This document shows positions 47,947-58,677 of a stretch of 64,000 nt of DNA, piece by piece. The stretch lies in contig CP046522.1 of the NCBI GenBank assembly GCA_009738435.1, forward strand, positions 1,705,249-1,769,248, written 5' to 3'. The DNA comes from Clostridium bovifaecis (lineage in GTDB: Bacteria; Bacillota; Clostridia; Clostridiales; Clostridiaceae). The position numbers and the translations under genes are program-made. The notes below the pieces were generated by a model. That model was given only the letters and a program-made list of their open reading frames with translations. It searched no databases and was not told the DNA's origin. Every line of letters begins with the position of its first letter. The stretch's first letter is position 1.

Positions 47947-48564
47947 ATGGATAAGGCTAAAATGGAATATTTTAAAGAACGGTTATTAGATGAAAAGGCA
48001 AGGGTAGAAAGCCTTATAGAGAAAATAAAAGAGTTTGAAAATATAAAATCTGATAGTGAACTATCATCAGAATTATCTCTCTATGATAATCATCCTGCTG
48101 ACAATGCGCAGCAGTTTTACGATAAGGCAAAGGGCGCCGCTCTTCAAAAAAATGAAATAGAGATACTAAATTCTATAAATGATTCATTAAAAGATATAGA
48201 TATGGGCACATATGGTCAATGTAAGGCATGTGGAAAAGATATTTCAGAAGGAAGATTAGAATTTATTCCTTATACTCAGTATTGCATCAAATGTAAAAAG
48301 GCTCAGTATGAATCTATGCCTCCAGAAAACCATAATAGACCACCAGAAGAAGAAGTTATAGAAGAACCTTTTGGATATGGACATAATGATGACTCCGATG
48401 CGGTTGGATTTGATGCGGAAGATAGTTATCAAAGCGTTGATAACTTTAATAGAATGAGAAAAGTATACGACTATGGTGATTATTATGAGGATGATGATAT
48501 AGGATATGTTGAGGACGTGGAAAAAATAAGTAATAGACAATATAAAAACCAACTACCAGATTAG
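47947..48564 (+). CDS. DksA/TraR C4 zinc-finger protein, YteA sporulation family
   Basis: A 205-residue protein with an N-terminal helical part (KMEYFKERLLDEKARVESLIEKIKEF), a conserved NHPADN-like stretch (YDNHPADNAQQFYDKAKG), and a C4 zinc finger YGQCKACGKDISEGRLEFI followed by YCIKCKKAQ. The acidic C-terminal tail with repeated Asp/Tyr is typical of the YteA group of Firmicutes. In Bacillus it is made in sporulation under sigma K; exact role is unknown. ATG 47947 follows AAGGGGC. Confidence 0.86.
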   Translation: MDKAKMEYFKERLLDEKARVESLIEKIKEFENIKSDSELSSELSLYDNHPADNAQQFYDKAKGAALQKNEIEILNSINDSLKDIDMGTYGQCKACGKDISEGRLEFIPYTQYCIKCKKAQYESMPPENHNRPPEEEVIEEPFGYGHNDDSDAVGFDAEDSYQSVDNFNRMRKVYDYGDYYEDDDIGYVEDVEKISNRQYKNQLPD

Positions 48565-48584
48565 GGATTTACCTTAGTAGCAAC

Positions 48585-48643
48585 CTTGCAGTTTATATCT
48601 AGACTTACAAAAATGTAATGTTTTCACAGGTATAGACTGCAAG
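48585..48643 (+). other. Long hairpin between the YteA-like gene and lspA
   Basis: CTTGCAGTTTATATCT (48585-48600) pairs with AGGTATAGACTGCAAG (48628-48643) over 16 positions, two of them G-U, with a 27-base loop. No U tract follows, so it is not a standard terminator. It ends 27 bases before the lspA start and could be a leader element or a recombinational remnant. Confidence 0.5.
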
Positions 48644-48670
48644 CTATTATTTGGATTTAGGGGGGATATT

Positions 48671-49117
48671 TTGGAGGTTGCAATTGTTATAATTGGAATA
48701 ATAATAGACAGGATTACAAAAGCATGGGCTTTAAGAAGCCTAACAGGAGAAAGAGATATTATTATTATAAAAGATACTTTTTCTTTTCAATACTTAGAAA
48801 ATAGAGGAGCTGCTTTTGGAATATTTCAAGGTAAAACTTTTTTATTATCTTTAGTAACTTTAATAGTTCTTTTAGGAATGATCTACTACCTAATAAAGTA
48901 TAAACCAAGCTCTAAATTTACTAGAGTTAGTTTAGCTTTGATAATAAGTGGTGCTTTAGGAAACTTATATGACAGGATTATATATAAATATGTAGTGGAT
49001 TTTATATTGGTACATTATAAGGATATATATTATTTTCCTACTTTTAATGTAGCCGATATGCTAGTAGTTGTAGGAACTATAGCATTAGCAATTTCGATAT
49101 TGAGGGAAGGTAAGTAA
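48671..49117 (+). CDS. lspA: LspA, lipoprotein signal peptidase (SPase II)
   Basis: LspA removes signal peptides from prolipoproteins after diacylglyceryl transfer. Four helices are seen, with the family motifs DRITKAWA, YLENRGAAFGIFQ, GALGNLYDRIIYKYVVDF (first catalytic Asp) and FPTFNVADMLVVVG (second). Length 148 is normal. The start is TTG 48671 with AGGGGGG about seven bases ahead. Its stop overlaps the start of the next gene by one base. Confidence 0.96.
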   Translation: MEVAIVIIGIIIDRITKAWALRSLTGERDIIIIKDTFSFQYLENRGAAFGIFQGKTFLLSLVTLIVLLGMIYYLIKYKPSSKFTRVSLALIISGALGNLYDRIIYKYVVDFILVHYKDIYYFPTFNVADMLVVVGTIALAISILREGK

Positions 49118-50022
49118 TGGATATACAACAACTAATTATAGCTGAAGAGGACGTTAATTCTAGATTAGATGTCTTTTTGGCTAAGAACTTTGAAGATAAA
49201 TCAAGATCATACATACAAAAGCTTATAGAGGAAGAGAACATAAAAGTAAATGGTAAATCAAAAAAAAGTAATTATAAATTAAAGCTAAAGGATATTGTTA
49301 GTATAGATATTCCTGAAGTTGAGGAATTGGTAGTAAAAGCCGAAGACATACCTTTAGATATTTTATATGAAGATCAGGATGTAATAGTAATAAATAAACC
49401 ACAGGGAATGGTTGTTCATCCTGCACCTGGTAATTATAGTGGTACACTTGTAAATGCATTATTATATCATTGTAAGGATTTATCTGGTATAAATGGTGTT
49501 GCAAGACCTGGCATTGTTCATAGGATAGACAAGGATACATCAGGTATACTGGTTATAGCTAAGAATGATAATGCTCATAAGAAGCTAGCAAATCAATTAA
49601 AAGAGCATACTATGAAGAGAGAATACATAGCATTGCTAGAAGGTAGATTAAAAAATGATAAGGGAACAATTGATAAGCCCATAGGAAGAAACCCCAAGGA
49701 TAGGCTAAAGATGGATGTAGTTCAAGGTGGGAAAAAAGCAGTAACTCATTATGAGGTTTTAGAAAGATATGAAAGAAATACATTAGTAAAGTGTGTTTTA
49801 GAAACAGGAAGAACTCATCAAATACGAGTACATATGGCTAGTATTGGCCACCCGCTAGTAGGAGATCCTGTATACGGATTTAAAAAGTCAAAGTTTACTT
49901 TAAATGGACAAATGCTTCACGCTAAAAAATTAGGATTTATACATCCTTCATTAGAAAAGTATATAGAATTTGAATCGGATTTACCAAATTATTTTAATGA
50001 AGTTCTAAAAAAGCTTTATTAA
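49117..50022 (+). CDS. rluD: RluA/RluD family pseudouridine synthase
   Basis: An N-terminal S4 domain (RLDVFLAKNFEDKSRSYIQKLIEEENIKVNG) precedes the catalytic domain with VINKPQGMVVHPAPG and the signature GIVHRIDKDTSGILVIAK, whose Asp is catalytic. It isomerises uridines in rRNA. Length 301 is normal. It is coupled to lspA, a linkage seen across Firmicutes. The exact target (23S positions as in RluD) is inferred. Confidence 0.94.
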   Translation: MDIQQLIIAEEDVNSRLDVFLAKNFEDKSRSYIQKLIEEENIKVNGKSKKSNYKLKLKDIVSIDIPEVEELVVKAEDIPLDILYEDQDVIVINKPQGMVVHPAPGNYSGTLVNALLYHCKDLSGINGVARPGIVHRIDKDTSGILVIAKNDNAHKKLANQLKEHTMKREYIALLEGRLKNDKGTIDKPIGRNPKDRLKMDVVQGGKKAVTHYEVLERYERNTLVKCVLETGRTHQIRVHMASIGHPLVGDPVYGFKKSKFTLNGQMLHAKKLGFIHPSLEKYIEFESDLPNYFNEVLKKLY

Positions 50023-50053
50023 AAATGGTCCTTTAATTTGATTAAGATATTAA

Positions 50054-50617
<564 letters not shown>

Positions 50618-50620
50618 TAT

Positions 50621-50665
50621 AAAAAAGGTTTTCGTTTTTAGCATTATAAACGAAAACCTTTTTTT
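50621..50665. terminator. Bidirectional terminator between pyrR and rqcH
   Basis: AAAAAAGGTTTTCGTTT (50621-50637) pairs with AAACGAAAACCTTTTTT (50648-50664) around a ten-base loop, with A and T tails on the two sides. It serves convergent genes. Confidence 0.92.
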
Positions 50666-50678
50666 CATAATAACAGGT

Positions 50679-52421
50679 TTAATCTTTTAATAAATTTAAG
50701 GTAGGAGACTCAGGAGTCACATATATGGTTTGATTGGTATAATAAATAACCATTCCAGGTTTTGAACCACTGGGTTTTTTTACATTTCTTACTTCCGTAT
50801 AGTCTATAGGCACATTAGAAGAATTCTGAGATTTACTATAATATGCTGCTAAGTTTGCAGCTTCTTTTAAGGTGCTTTCAGGTATAGTATTCGTGTTTTT
50901 TATAATAACATGGGATCCAGGAATGTTTTTAGTATGAAGCCAAATGTCATTTTTATTTGCAAACTTTAGTGTAAGATAATCATTTTGAATATTATTTTTA
51001 CCTACATAGATGTGGAATCCATCTGTAGATATAAAATGCATAGGCTTTGACACTTTTGATTTATTAGATTTATATGATTTCCTAAATTTAATATATCCTG
51101 TTTCAATTAATTCCTTTTTTATTTCTTCAATTTCATCATAATTGTCAACATTTTGTATATTGGTTAAAACAGATTGTAGATAATTTAATTCATCCGCATT
51201 TTGTTCAAGCTGTCTATAGGCTGATTCTTCAGATTTTTTCAACTTATTATATTTTTTATAATAAACTTGAATATTTTCTGAAGGTGTTTTATTTTCATTT
51301 AAAGGTATTCTAACTGCAGCATAGTCTTCACTATAGTAGTTATTAACCTTGGCTTCCTTCATACCCTTCTTTAGCTCATATATATTTGAAGTTAGTAGTT
51401 CACCAAATAATTTATAGGTTTCTTTTTCTTCACATTGCTTTAAAGTGCTAGTTAATATTCTTTCTTTTTTAACACATCTATTTATATTGTTAATAATAAC
51501 CTTTTGAAGATCCGAACTTTTTGATTTCAACCTATCTGACTTATCTTTAGCAGAATAAAAATTTTCTATTAGTGCAGAAGGTGATAAATAGGTAACTTTA
51601 ATATATTCGCTCAGCGTATTAAGTTCTATGCAGTAGAAGTCTATAAGATTTTTTTCATTACTCTTATATAAAATATGTTTAAAGTCTTTTAAGGAAATTT
51701 TATCAAAAGTATTTTTACTGAAATCTAGTATTCTATCTAAATTATCTATTTCTAAAGTTATATCATTCATTTTTAAATTAAAACATATTTCTGTAGATAA
51801 TGTTTTGCTTATACCAGTAAAAATGCTAGAAAAAATGCTATTATTAAAATCTAAGTTATTATCTTTAATATAGTTATAGACTTCAGTATAGGTAAAATTA
51901 AATGGATTAAGCTTATTAGATTTTGGTGGATAAATATATTTAACGCCTGGGAAAATACTTCTATAGCTATTTATGTCAGGTGTAATATGTTTTATACTGT
52001 CCATAACAATACCATCGCGATCCCTTATAAGAGTTATATTACTATGCCTTCCCATGATTTCTACAATGAGGGAATATGTGCTGTCAAACCCTAACTCGTC
52101 AGTGCTTTCAAAATGAATTACAGCAATTCTATCACTATCAATTTGTTTTATATCTAATATTTTAGCGTTGCTTAGATATTTTCTAAGAACCATGCAGAAC
52201 ATAGGTGCTTGCATAGGATTCGGTTTATTTAATTCAGTTAAATTTATCCTAGGATAAGTGGAACTAGAACTTATAAGCAGTTTATAATGTATTTTTCCTT
52301 TTCGTATATTTAAAACTATTTCATCTTTTTCAGGTTGGTTAATCTTATCAACTTTTCCATTAACAATTGTATCTTTTAATTCCCCAATTAAGCTAAACAA
52401 AAATATTCCATCTAATGCCAT
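50679..52421 (-). CDS. rqcH: RqcH, NFACT family ribosome quality-control protein
   Basis: RqcH binds obstructed 50S subunits and adds alanine tails to stalled chains (formerly annotated as fibronectin-binding FbpA). The N-terminal NFACT-N domain starts MALDGIFLFSLIGELKDTI and includes RINLTELNKPNPMQAPMFCMVLRKYL. A coiled coil fills the middle, and the C-terminal NFACT-R domain includes HFISTDGFHIYVGKNNIQNDYLT and DIWLHTKNIPGSHVII. Length from the ATG at 52421 is about 580, normal; AAAGGATG lies just upstream on this strand. The frame opens 24 codons earlier, without support. Confidence 0.94.
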   Translation of the reverse strand: MALDGIFLFSLIGELKDTIVNGKVDKINQPEKDEIVLNIRKGKIHYKLLISSSSTYPRINLTELNKPNPMQAPMFCMVLRKYLSNAKILDIKQIDSDRIAVIHFESTDELGFDSTYSLIVEIMGRHSNITLIRDRDGIVMDSIKHITPDINSYRSIFPGVKYIYPPKSNKLNPFNFTYTEVYNYIKDNNLDFNNSIFSSIFTGISKTLSTEICFNLKMNDITLEIDNLDRILDFSKNTFDKISLKDFKHILYKSNEKNLIDFYCIELNTLSEYIKVTYLSPSALIENFYSAKDKSDRLKSKSSDLQKVIINNINRCVKKERILTSTLKQCEEKETYKLFGELLTSNIYELKKGMKEAKVNNYYSEDYAAVRIPLNENKTPSENIQVYYKKYNKLKKSEESAYRQLEQNADELNYLQSVLTNIQNVDNYDEIEEIKKELIETGYIKFRKSYKSNKSKVSKPMHFISTDGFHIYVGKNNIQNDYLTLKFANKNDIWLHTKNIPGSHVIIKNTNTIPESTLKEAANLAAYYSKSQNSSNVPIDYTEVRNVKKPSGSKPGMVIYYTNQTIYVTPESPTLNLLKD

Positions 52422-52610
52422 ATTATCATCCTTTCTTAGGTAAAAACTACATAGTTGAAAGGGAAGGAGTTTAGGTACTTCACAAGTAGTCACTCTTTAT
52501 AGTATATTATTTACATAGATAATAATCAATAAGGAATAATTTAGAGAGTAATTACACTAAGCTTATGGATTTAATTTTATCATTTAAATAATATAATTGG
52601 GGTGATGCAA

Positions 52611-53432
52611 TTGAAATTTACTAAAATGCATGGAACAGGTAATGATTTTATTGTTATTGAAGATTTAGATGGAAGCCTAAAAGGAAAAGAAAATTATGTA
52701 GCACAAAAATTATGTCATAGAAGATTCGCAATTGGTGCTGATGGAATACTATTAGTTAGGAAAAGTGATATTGCGGATATTGAGATGGAGATTATAAATG
52801 CTGATGGCTCTTATGCAGCTATGTGCGGTAATGGCATAAGGTGTTTTGCAAAATATGTATTTGATAAAAGGATTGTAGAGGACAATAGGATTAAAATTAA
52901 AACTGGAGATGGCATTAAAATAGCAGATTTAACCTTAGAAGATGGAAAGGTTTCTGGAGTTACTATCAATATGGGAAACTACTCTTTAGATCCTAAAGAT
53001 ATACCTGCAGAAGCCAACAAAGAAATTATAAATAAGACTATAATTGCAAATCATAAAGAATATAATATTACTTCTATGCTTATGGGGGTTCCTCATACAA
53101 TTATTATGTGTAAACTAGATGACATAGATATTGAAGAAGGAAAATATATAGAAAAGCATAACATGTTTCATAAAGGAACTAATGTTAACTTTTGTGAGGT
53201 AATAAGCAGAAATGTCGTTAAGGTAAAGACTTGGGAAAGAGGTGCAGGTCCAACCTTAGCTTGTGGAACAGGCAGCTGCGCTTCAGTGGTAGCTACAAAA
53301 TTACTAGGGTATACAGATGATGAAGTAAGAGTACTAGTGCCTGGAGGAGAGCTTATAATTAAGCTTCTTGGCAAAGATGTGTTTATGACAGGACCGGCTG
53401 TAACAGTTTTTGAGGGAGAAACAATCTTATAA
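52611..53432 (+). CDS. dapF: DapF, diaminopimelate epimerase
   Basis: DapF converts LL- to meso-diaminopimelate, the precursor of lysine and of DAP-type peptidoglycan. The two catalytic cysteines are in AAMCGNGIRCFAKY (Cys near 72) and LACGTGSCASVVA (Cys near 218), with KMHGTGNDFIVIED at the start. The frame opens with GTG/ATG at 52602-52605, but TTG 52611 with GGGGTGAT upstream gives the canonical MKFTKMHGTGNDF. Length about 273 is normal. This agrees with the DAP-type MurE in the window. Confidence 0.95.
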   Translation: MKFTKMHGTGNDFIVIEDLDGSLKGKENYVAQKLCHRRFAIGADGILLVRKSDIADIEMEIINADGSYAAMCGNGIRCFAKYVFDKRIVEDNRIKIKTGDGIKIADLTLEDGKVSGVTINMGNYSLDPKDIPAEANKEIINKTIIANHKEYNITSMLMGVPHTIIMCKLDDIDIEEGKYIEKHNMFHKGTNVNFCEVISRNVVKVKTWERGAGPTLACGTGSCASVVATKLLGYTDDEVRVLVPGGELIIKLLGKDVFMTGPAVTVFEGETIL

Positions 53433-53447
53433 ATTATTAAATTATTT

Positions 53448-53486
53448 TTAGAATCCTATTCTTTTGAGTAGGATTCTAATTTTTTT
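53448..53486 (+). terminator. Terminator after dapF
   Basis: TTAGAATCCTATTC (53448-53461) pairs with GAGTAGGATTCTAA (53466-53479), with one T-G pair, around a TTTT loop, and is followed by a run of T. It separates dapF from the pilus operon. Confidence 0.92.
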
Positions 53487-53570
53487 TGAAGGAATTGATT
53501 AAAAAAGATTAACTTGGTAAAAATACCTAAATAATTTAAGAAATTAAATAATTTTATTATGGAGATAGAT

Positions 53571-55208
53571 ATGTTAAATAGATTAATTAGAGCTCTTATA
53601 GAAAACAAGATTATAAGTAAACAAGATTACGAAAAGATAATAAATATTCAAAACACTACCGGGGAAGAAATAGATGAAGTACTTATAAAAAATAGATTTA
53701 TTGATGAAAATATGTTTTATGAAATTATTAGTAAAGAATTTAACATAAAAAATATAACATTAGATAAAATTCTTATTCCATCAAAGATTATAAAAACACT
53801 GCCAAAGGAAATAGTAAAAAAGTACCACGTTATTCCATTTGATATAAAAGGGAACTCGTTGCATGTTGCCATGTATAATCCATTAAATAGTTCAGCAATT
53901 GAAGATATAAGATTTATTACTAACAAACAGGTTATTCCGTATATAGAGAAAAAAAGTAAGATACTCTGTGCTATGGAAACCTATTATGAAAGCCATGTAC
54001 TGGACACTACATCCTATGCTTTAAAAGAAGAAACTGATGAAAAAATGGTTGAAAGTGCATCAATAGTTAAATTAACCAATTCAATAATTAATGAGGCTAT
54101 TATAGGAAAGGCTAGTGACATTCATATTGAGCCTTCAGAAAAAGGCTCAATAGTAAGATTTCGCATTGACGGATTATTAAGAGAGGAAATGGTAATTCCA
54201 AAAGAAATCTATCCATTGATATGTACTAGAATAAAAATAAAATCAGGTATGGATATCTCCCAAAAGATGCTTCCACAGGATGGTAAAATGGAATACAAGT
54301 TTAAAAATGAAGATTTTGATTTAAGAATATCATCTATTCCAATTTTGTATGGAGAAAAAATTGTAATAAGAATTTTATATAAACTAAATAGAGCAATATA
54401 TCTAGATAGTTTAGTAACTGATGCAAGGCAAAGAGAAAAAATAAAAAGCATTTTGAATCATCCTAATGGAATTATATTAGTAACAGGACCTACAGGCAGT
54501 GGAAAGACTACTACCCTATGTGCGATGCTAAATCATTTAAATTCAAGGGAAAAAAACATAATTACAATCGAAGATCCAGTAGAATACGCTATATCAGGAA
54601 TCAACCAGATGAATGTAAATAGCAAGGCTGGGCTTACTTTTTCAAAGGGTCTTAGGAGCATACTTAGACAAGATCCTGACATAATAATGGTGGGCGAAAT
54701 AAGGGATGAAGAAACAGCTGAAATTGCAATAAAGGCAGCTATAACTGGTCATTTAGTCTTATCAACTCTTCATACCAATAATGCATCTAGCGCAATAGTA
54801 AGGCTTGCAGATATGAATGTCCCTAATTATTTAATAGCAGATTCATTAGTTGCGATAATAGCACAGAGACTTTTAAGAAAGATATGTGATAATTGTAAAT
54901 CTGAGTACTATCCTACAGAGGGGGAAAGAAGGATCTTGTGCGTAGACGATAAATTTAAGGTTTTCAAGGGGAAAGGATGTAGGATGTGCAATGGAAGCGG
55001 GTATAAGGGGAGGAGTGCCTTATTTGAGGTTATGTATATTAGTAACAATCACAGAGAATTAATAAGACAAAAGTGCTCTTCAATGGAGATAAATGAGTTT
55101 AGTGTAAAAGGTGGGATGTCAACATTAAATAGTAAATGTAAAGAGCTAGTCAAGAATGGAATTACAACTATTGATGAAATGATGAGGGTATGTTATGAAA
55201 ACATATAA
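53571..55208 (+). CDS. pilB: PilB, type IV pilus assembly ATPase
   Basis: A hexameric AAA-type motor that drives pilin polymerisation. An N-terminal MshEN-like domain with two copies ([19 protein letters not shown] and [20 protein letters not shown]) is present but lacks the RLG residues needed for strong cyclic di-GMP binding. The ATPase domain has the P-loop [10 protein letters not shown] (Lys near 312), [30 protein letters not shown] and the zinc-binding pairs CDNC and CRMC. Length about 545. ATG 53571, after GGAGATAG, is preferred to ATG 53559. It heads the pilus operon. Confidence 0.94.
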   Translation: MLNRLIRALIENKIISKQDYEKIINIQNTTGEEIDEVLIKNRFIDENMFYEIISKEFNIKNITLDKILIPSKIIKTLPKEIVKKYHVIPFDIKGNSLHVAMYNPLNSSAIEDIRFITNKQVIPYIEKKSKILCAMETYYESHVLDTTSYALKEETDEKMVESASIVKLTNSIINEAIIGKASDIHIEPSEKGSIVRFRIDGLLREEMVIPKEIYPLICTRIKIKSGMDISQKMLPQDGKMEYKFKNEDFDLRISSIPILYGEKIVIRILYKLNRAIYLDSLVTDARQREKIKSILNHPNGIILVTGPTGSGKTTTLCAMLNHLNSREKNIITIEDPVEYAISGINQMNVNSKAGLTFSKGLRSILRQDPDIIMVGEIRDEETAEIAIKAAITGHLVLSTLHTNNASSAIVRLADMNVPNYLIADSLVAIIAQRLLRKICDNCKSEYYPTEGERRILCVDDKFKVFKGKGCRMCNGSGYKGRSALFEVMYISNNHRELIRQKCSSMEINEFSVKGGMSTLNSKCKELVKNGITTIDEMMRVCYENI

Positions 55209-56388
55209 GTATAAAGCATTAGATATAGAGGGAAAGTGTGTTGATGGAAAATTTACATTAGAAGATGATAGACAGCTTCTTTATATGATACATAAAAAAG
55301 GCCTTTTTCTATTGGAATATAAACTAACCAGAAATAAAGAGTGTTTTAATAAAGTTAATCTAAAAGATATATCTACGTTCTGTAAGCAATTTTCAGAAAT
55401 ATTAAGATGTGGGATAAATTTATCAAAAGGGTTAGATATACTCTGTAGGCAGAAAATTAATCCATCAATTAAAGATAGTCTAAACATTATAAAGAGTGAC
55501 GTTGAGAATGGTAAGAGCATTTCCATTAGCATGAGCAACTTTTCTAAAGTTTATCCTAAGTTTATGATTCAGATGGTACAAATAGGGGAACATAGTGGAA
55601 ATTTAGACAGAATTCTATATAATCTTTCAAAATACTATATTGAAAGATATAACATGCAAAAGAAGATTAAGACTGCATTAGTATATCCTGCATCAGTACT
55701 TATTATTACCATAGCAATTGTGCTATTTCTTGTTTTAAAGATACTACCAAGTTTTATTGAAGATATTGTCAAGATTGATGAAATGTCTGCAGAAAATATG
55801 AATAAATTGATGAATATTAATAGAGCTATTTCAGGAAGCCATTTTAAAGTAATTATGCTAACTATATTAATTACAGTAGGATTTCTATATTGGAAAGGAT
55901 ATTTAAATAAAGCATTAAATTATATCAAGCCCAAAATTCCGATAATGGGAAAGATTCATACAGATATAGATGAAGTAAATATTGCAAAATGTTTAAGCAT
56001 TTTAATAAACAGTGGAATACCAATTATTTCTGCTCTTGAAATTATAAGGGATAGCTTAAATGATGAATCAATTAAAGATAAAGTATTTAGAGTAATCTGT
56101 AATATAAAAGAGGGGATGGATTTATCAAAGGCTTTAAAAAAAGAAAGTTTATTTGATGACTTATTTATATCTATGATATCAATAGGTGAAGAAACTGGTA
56201 ACTTAGAAGAGATGATAGATAACGCAGTAACAATTCATGAATTTGACATTAATGAGACAGCAAGCAAAATTTCTAAGCTAATTGAGCCTATTACTATCCT
56301 AATATTAGGTGGAATAATTGCCTGCATTATTATAAATATTTTAATTCCAATAATGAATTTGATAGATTCAGTTGGGTCCATATACTAA
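55195..56388 (+). CDS. pilC: PilC, type IV pilus inner-membrane platform protein
   Basis: The platform protein that PilB turns to insert pilins. Two T2SSF domains are seen: the first ([28 protein letters not shown]) and the second ([27 protein letters not shown]), each followed by hydrophobic helices ([38 protein letters not shown]). [14 protein letters not shown] and [14 protein letters not shown] are the matching GExxGxL motifs. Length 397 is normal. Its start overlaps the end of pilB by 14 bases. Confidence 0.94.
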   Translation: MKTYKYKALDIEGKCVDGKFTLEDDRQLLYMIHKKGLFLLEYKLTRNKECFNKVNLKDISTFCKQFSEILRCGINLSKGLDILCRQKINPSIKDSLNIIKSDVENGKSISISMSNFSKVYPKFMIQMVQIGEHSGNLDRILYNLSKYYIERYNMQKKIKTALVYPASVLIITIAIVLFLVLKILPSFIEDIVKIDEMSAENMNKLMNINRAISGSHFKVIMLTILITVGFLYWKGYLNKALNYIKPKIPIMGKIHTDIDEVNIAKCLSILINSGIPIISALEIIRDSLNDESIKDKVFRVICNIKEGMDLSKALKKESLFDDLFISMISIGEETGNLEEMIDNAVTIHEFDINETASKISKLIEPITILILGGIIACIIINILIPIMNLIDSVGSIY

Positions 56389-56414
56389 ATTAATGGACTT
56401 TAGGAGGAATAGAT

Positions 56415-56867
56415 TTGATAAATAAAAGAATGTCTAGAAAAAAGGGATTTACATTAATTGAGCTTATAGTTGTTATGGCAATAATATTAATTATGGCTAG
56501 TTTTCTAATACCTAAGTTTAATGGATATAGAGCTAAAGCTCAAAAATTAAAAATAGTAGATACTGGAAGGCAGATATATTTAGCAGTAGTAGAGAGTTAT
56601 ATTGAAGGAAATGAAAATTTTAATCAAGAAGAGCTTTCCCAAACAACTCAGGAATTACTTGGACTAAAGAGTATACAAGTTATTAATGATTCAAAAGAGA
56701 ATATGAGTATTAGCTATGAGGTTGATAAAAAACAGTATTATCTTGAATTCGATGAGACTAATACTGGATTTAAAATTAAAGATAGTTCGTATAATCAAAT
56801 ATATCCTCCAATAAATAGCAAGCAAGCATCAGCTCATAGTGAAGGAGCAGATGATGCAGAGAGTTAA
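56415..56867 (+). CDS. Type IV prepilin, major pilin-like (GspG/PilA type)
   Basis: The N-terminus MINKRMSRKKG-FTLIELIVVMAIILIMASFLIP is a class III signal: the peptidase would cut after the Gly, leaving Phe 1 and the Glu 5 needed for assembly. The rest is a short helix and a small beta domain with LLGLKSIQVINDSKENMSISYEVDKKQYYL. As first prepilin after pilC, with typical size of 150 residues, it is the best candidate for the main subunit, though this is inferred. Start is TTG 56415 behind AGGAGG. Confidence 0.88.
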   Translation: MINKRMSRKKGFTLIELIVVMAIILIMASFLIPKFNGYRAKAQKLKIVDTGRQIYLAVVESYIEGNENFNQEELSQTTQELLGLKSIQVINDSKENMSISYEVDKKQYYLEFDETNTGFKIKDSSYNQIYPPINSKQASAHSEGADDAES

Positions 56868-57318
56868 AAGATATTTTACTAAAATGCATAAAGGTACAAC
56901 TCTAATCGAACTTATACTTGTACTGAGTGTGCTAGTTATATTAATGGGTTTTTGTATTACTAATTATTTTAAGCTTTATGATAATTGGGCTAATAGTACT
57001 AACATAGATTTCTGTAATAACTATATACTTCATATGTTAAAAAACTCTGCTGTGTATTGTGAGAATGAAAATAAAAGCGGATACCTGCTTTTTATAGGAG
57101 AAAATAAGGTTAAATTCTACTGTGACAATAAGAAAATAAAGGAATATAAAATACCAATGGGATTTAGATTTATAAATATAGAAAGCTTTAATCAAAGAAT
57201 AGGTGTAAACAATTTAGGGGAAATTTTAAAAGCATGTACTATAAATTATGAGGATATAAAAGGAAAGGTTCATATTATAACAATAAGAGTAGGAACAAGA
57301 TATGCACAAATTAAATAA
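56854..57318 (+). CDS. Minor prepilin-like protein (GspH-like)
   Basis: The leader MQRVKRYFTKMHKG-TTLIELILVLSVLVILMGFCITNYF keeps the Gly and Glu 5 of prepilins. The globular part ends with GRKVHIITIRV-like strands (KGKVHIITIRVGTRYAQI). Size, order after the GspG-like gene and the strand pattern suggest a GspH-type minor subunit. Several ATG are possible (56839 as GTG, 56851, 56854); 56854 has AAGGAG six bases upstream. It overlaps its neighbours by 14 and 17 bases. Confidence 0.78.
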   Translation: MQRVKRYFTKMHKGTTLIELILVLSVLVILMGFCITNYFKLYDNWANSTNIDFCNNYILHMLKNSAVYCENENKSGYLLFIGENKVKFYCDNKKIKEYKIPMGFRFINIESFNQRIGVNNLGEILKACTINYEDIKGKVHIITIRVGTRYAQIK

Positions 57319-57781
57319 AAATAAGGGTTATAGCTTAATAGAAGTAGTCTGGAGCTTGGCTATATTCTTTATTTTACTAAGTTTTATTCTTAGTATGGAG
57401 ATAAGAAATTTGAATTTTAAAAGATATAGCTTAGAGATAGGCAAGTATAGTGAATTTTTAGAAGTATTAAAAAATACATTGGTTTTTAATAATGAATATG
57501 AAGATATAAGAGCTATAGTTAATGCAAAGGGAAATCTGGATTCTCAATATAGTTTCAATACAAAATTATTTATAAATAGTGAGAATTTAAATCTAGAAAG
57601 CTTAAAAAACAAGGAACTTGCAGAAGTATTTACTTTGGAAAAATCCAACGATTTACCTTACTTAGAAATGGACATTGAAGATAAAGCTGACGGTATTATG
57701 AAGATTGATTTAAATCTTATATTCAAAATGATGAATCAAACTAAAAAGATAGGCACTTCCTTTTATAAAGGGGACTACTGA
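57302..57781 (+). CDS. Minor prepilin-like protein (GspI/PilV-like)
   Basis: The leader MHKLNKNKG-YSLIEVVWSLAIFFILLSFILSMEI has the prepilin Gly and Glu 5, with YSLIEVVWSLAI resembling the GspI/PilV group (xxLIEVLVAL). The globular part is poorly conserved. At 159 residues it fits a minor pilus tip subunit. It starts inside the end of the previous gene. Confidence 0.76.
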   Translation: MHKLNKNKGYSLIEVVWSLAIFFILLSFILSMEIRNLNFKRYSLEIGKYSEFLEVLKNTLVFNNEYEDIRAIVNAKGNLDSQYSFNTKLFINSENLNLESLKNKELAEVFTLEKSNDLPYLEMDIEDKADGIMKIDLNLIFKMMNQTKKIGTSFYKGDY

Positions 57782-57783
57782 AA

Positions 57784-58254
57784 ATGAAGAAGGGATTTAC
57801 ATTAATAGAACTTATAATTGCTATGGGAGTTATAGCAATTATGTTGACATTACAAGTAAATATGCTATCAAGACAGGCTTCAAAATATAAAAATTTTATA
57901 AAAAGTGATAGAGAGGAAAGTTATTGTAGAGAAGCTTTAAGATTTATAGAAGGTGAAATCTATGATTTAAATAATAAGTCTATCAGAGTAACTGGAGATA
58001 CATTAGTAATAAAAAAGGCAAACGGGGATGAGAATACAATAAGGGAGATGAGAAAGTTTAATGGAAGATTAAAAATTGTTATAACCTATAATAAGGTAAA
58101 GAATAGTAGCAGAGTTACCGACACCATCGTAGAAGATATAGGAGATTTTCAAGTTAAAGAGAAAGAAAATCTCATGTTTATTTCTATAAATACATTGGGA
58201 GGAAAAGAGTATGAAAGATGTTTCGGAATAGGAAAAGACAAAAGGGCTTTATAA
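57784..58254 (+). CDS. Minor prepilin-like protein (GspJ/PilW-like)
   Basis: The leader is very short: MKKG-FTLIELIIAMGVIAIMLTLQVNMLSRQ, with Gly and Glu 5. The following helix SDREESYCREALRFIEGEIYDLNN and beta strands RVTDTIVEDIGDFQVKEKEN resemble GspJ-type subunits. Length 156. It sits just two bases after the previous gene and overlaps the next. Confidence 0.77.
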   Translation: MKKGFTLIELIIAMGVIAIMLTLQVNMLSRQASKYKNFIKSDREESYCREALRFIEGEIYDLNNKSIRVTGDTLVIKKANGDENTIREMRKFNGRLKIVITYNKVKNSSRVTDTIVEDIGDFQVKEKENLMFISINTLGGKEYERCFGIGKDKRAL

Positions 58255-58658
58255 TGATAATTACTTTGATAATTAGCAGCATGATTATTGGAGTGCTATT
58301 ATGCTGTTTTAAACTCGAGATCATGAGAAAAGAATATATCATAAGTACGATGAAAAGCCAACTTAGAATTGATCCCTATGAAGAATACAGAGTACACTTA
58401 TTAACTAAATTAAATAAACATATAAGAGAAAATATAAAAGCTTGGAATGATGAGGATGTACATAATCTGTTACTTAACCTGAAGGCTGATAAAGTATATT
58501 ATGGTAACTCTTTTGTACAGTATAATTTAAAGGATAAGGAAATACTTTTATCTTTATATACTAAGGAGGGTCCAGGGAGGATGGAGTATTACAAATATAA
58601 AGTTGATCAGAAGGAAAAGAATAGAGTAATATTTTATCTCGTTAAGATGAAAAACTAA
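58218..58658 (+). CDS. Minor pilin-like protein lacking Glu 5 (GspK/PilX-like)
   Basis: The N-terminus MFRNRKRQKG-FIMIITLIISSMIIGVLLCCF has a basic leader, a Gly cut site and a hydrophobic helix, but position 5 of the mature chain is Ile instead of Glu. Absence of Glu 5 is the known mark of GspK-type tip subunits, which fits its place as last in the prepilin series. The globular domain is small, so homology to GspK is by design and order, not by sequence. Overlaps the previous gene by 37 bases. Confidence 0.7.
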   Translation: MFRNRKRQKGFIMIITLIISSMIIGVLLCCFKLEIMRKEYIISTMKSQLRIDPYEEYRVHLLTKLNKHIRENIKAWNDEDVHNLLLNLKADKVYYGNSFVQYNLKDKEILLSLYTKEGPGRMEYYKYKVDQKEKNRVIFYLVKMKN

Positions 58659-58677
58659 ATGAGGAGACAATGATAGT

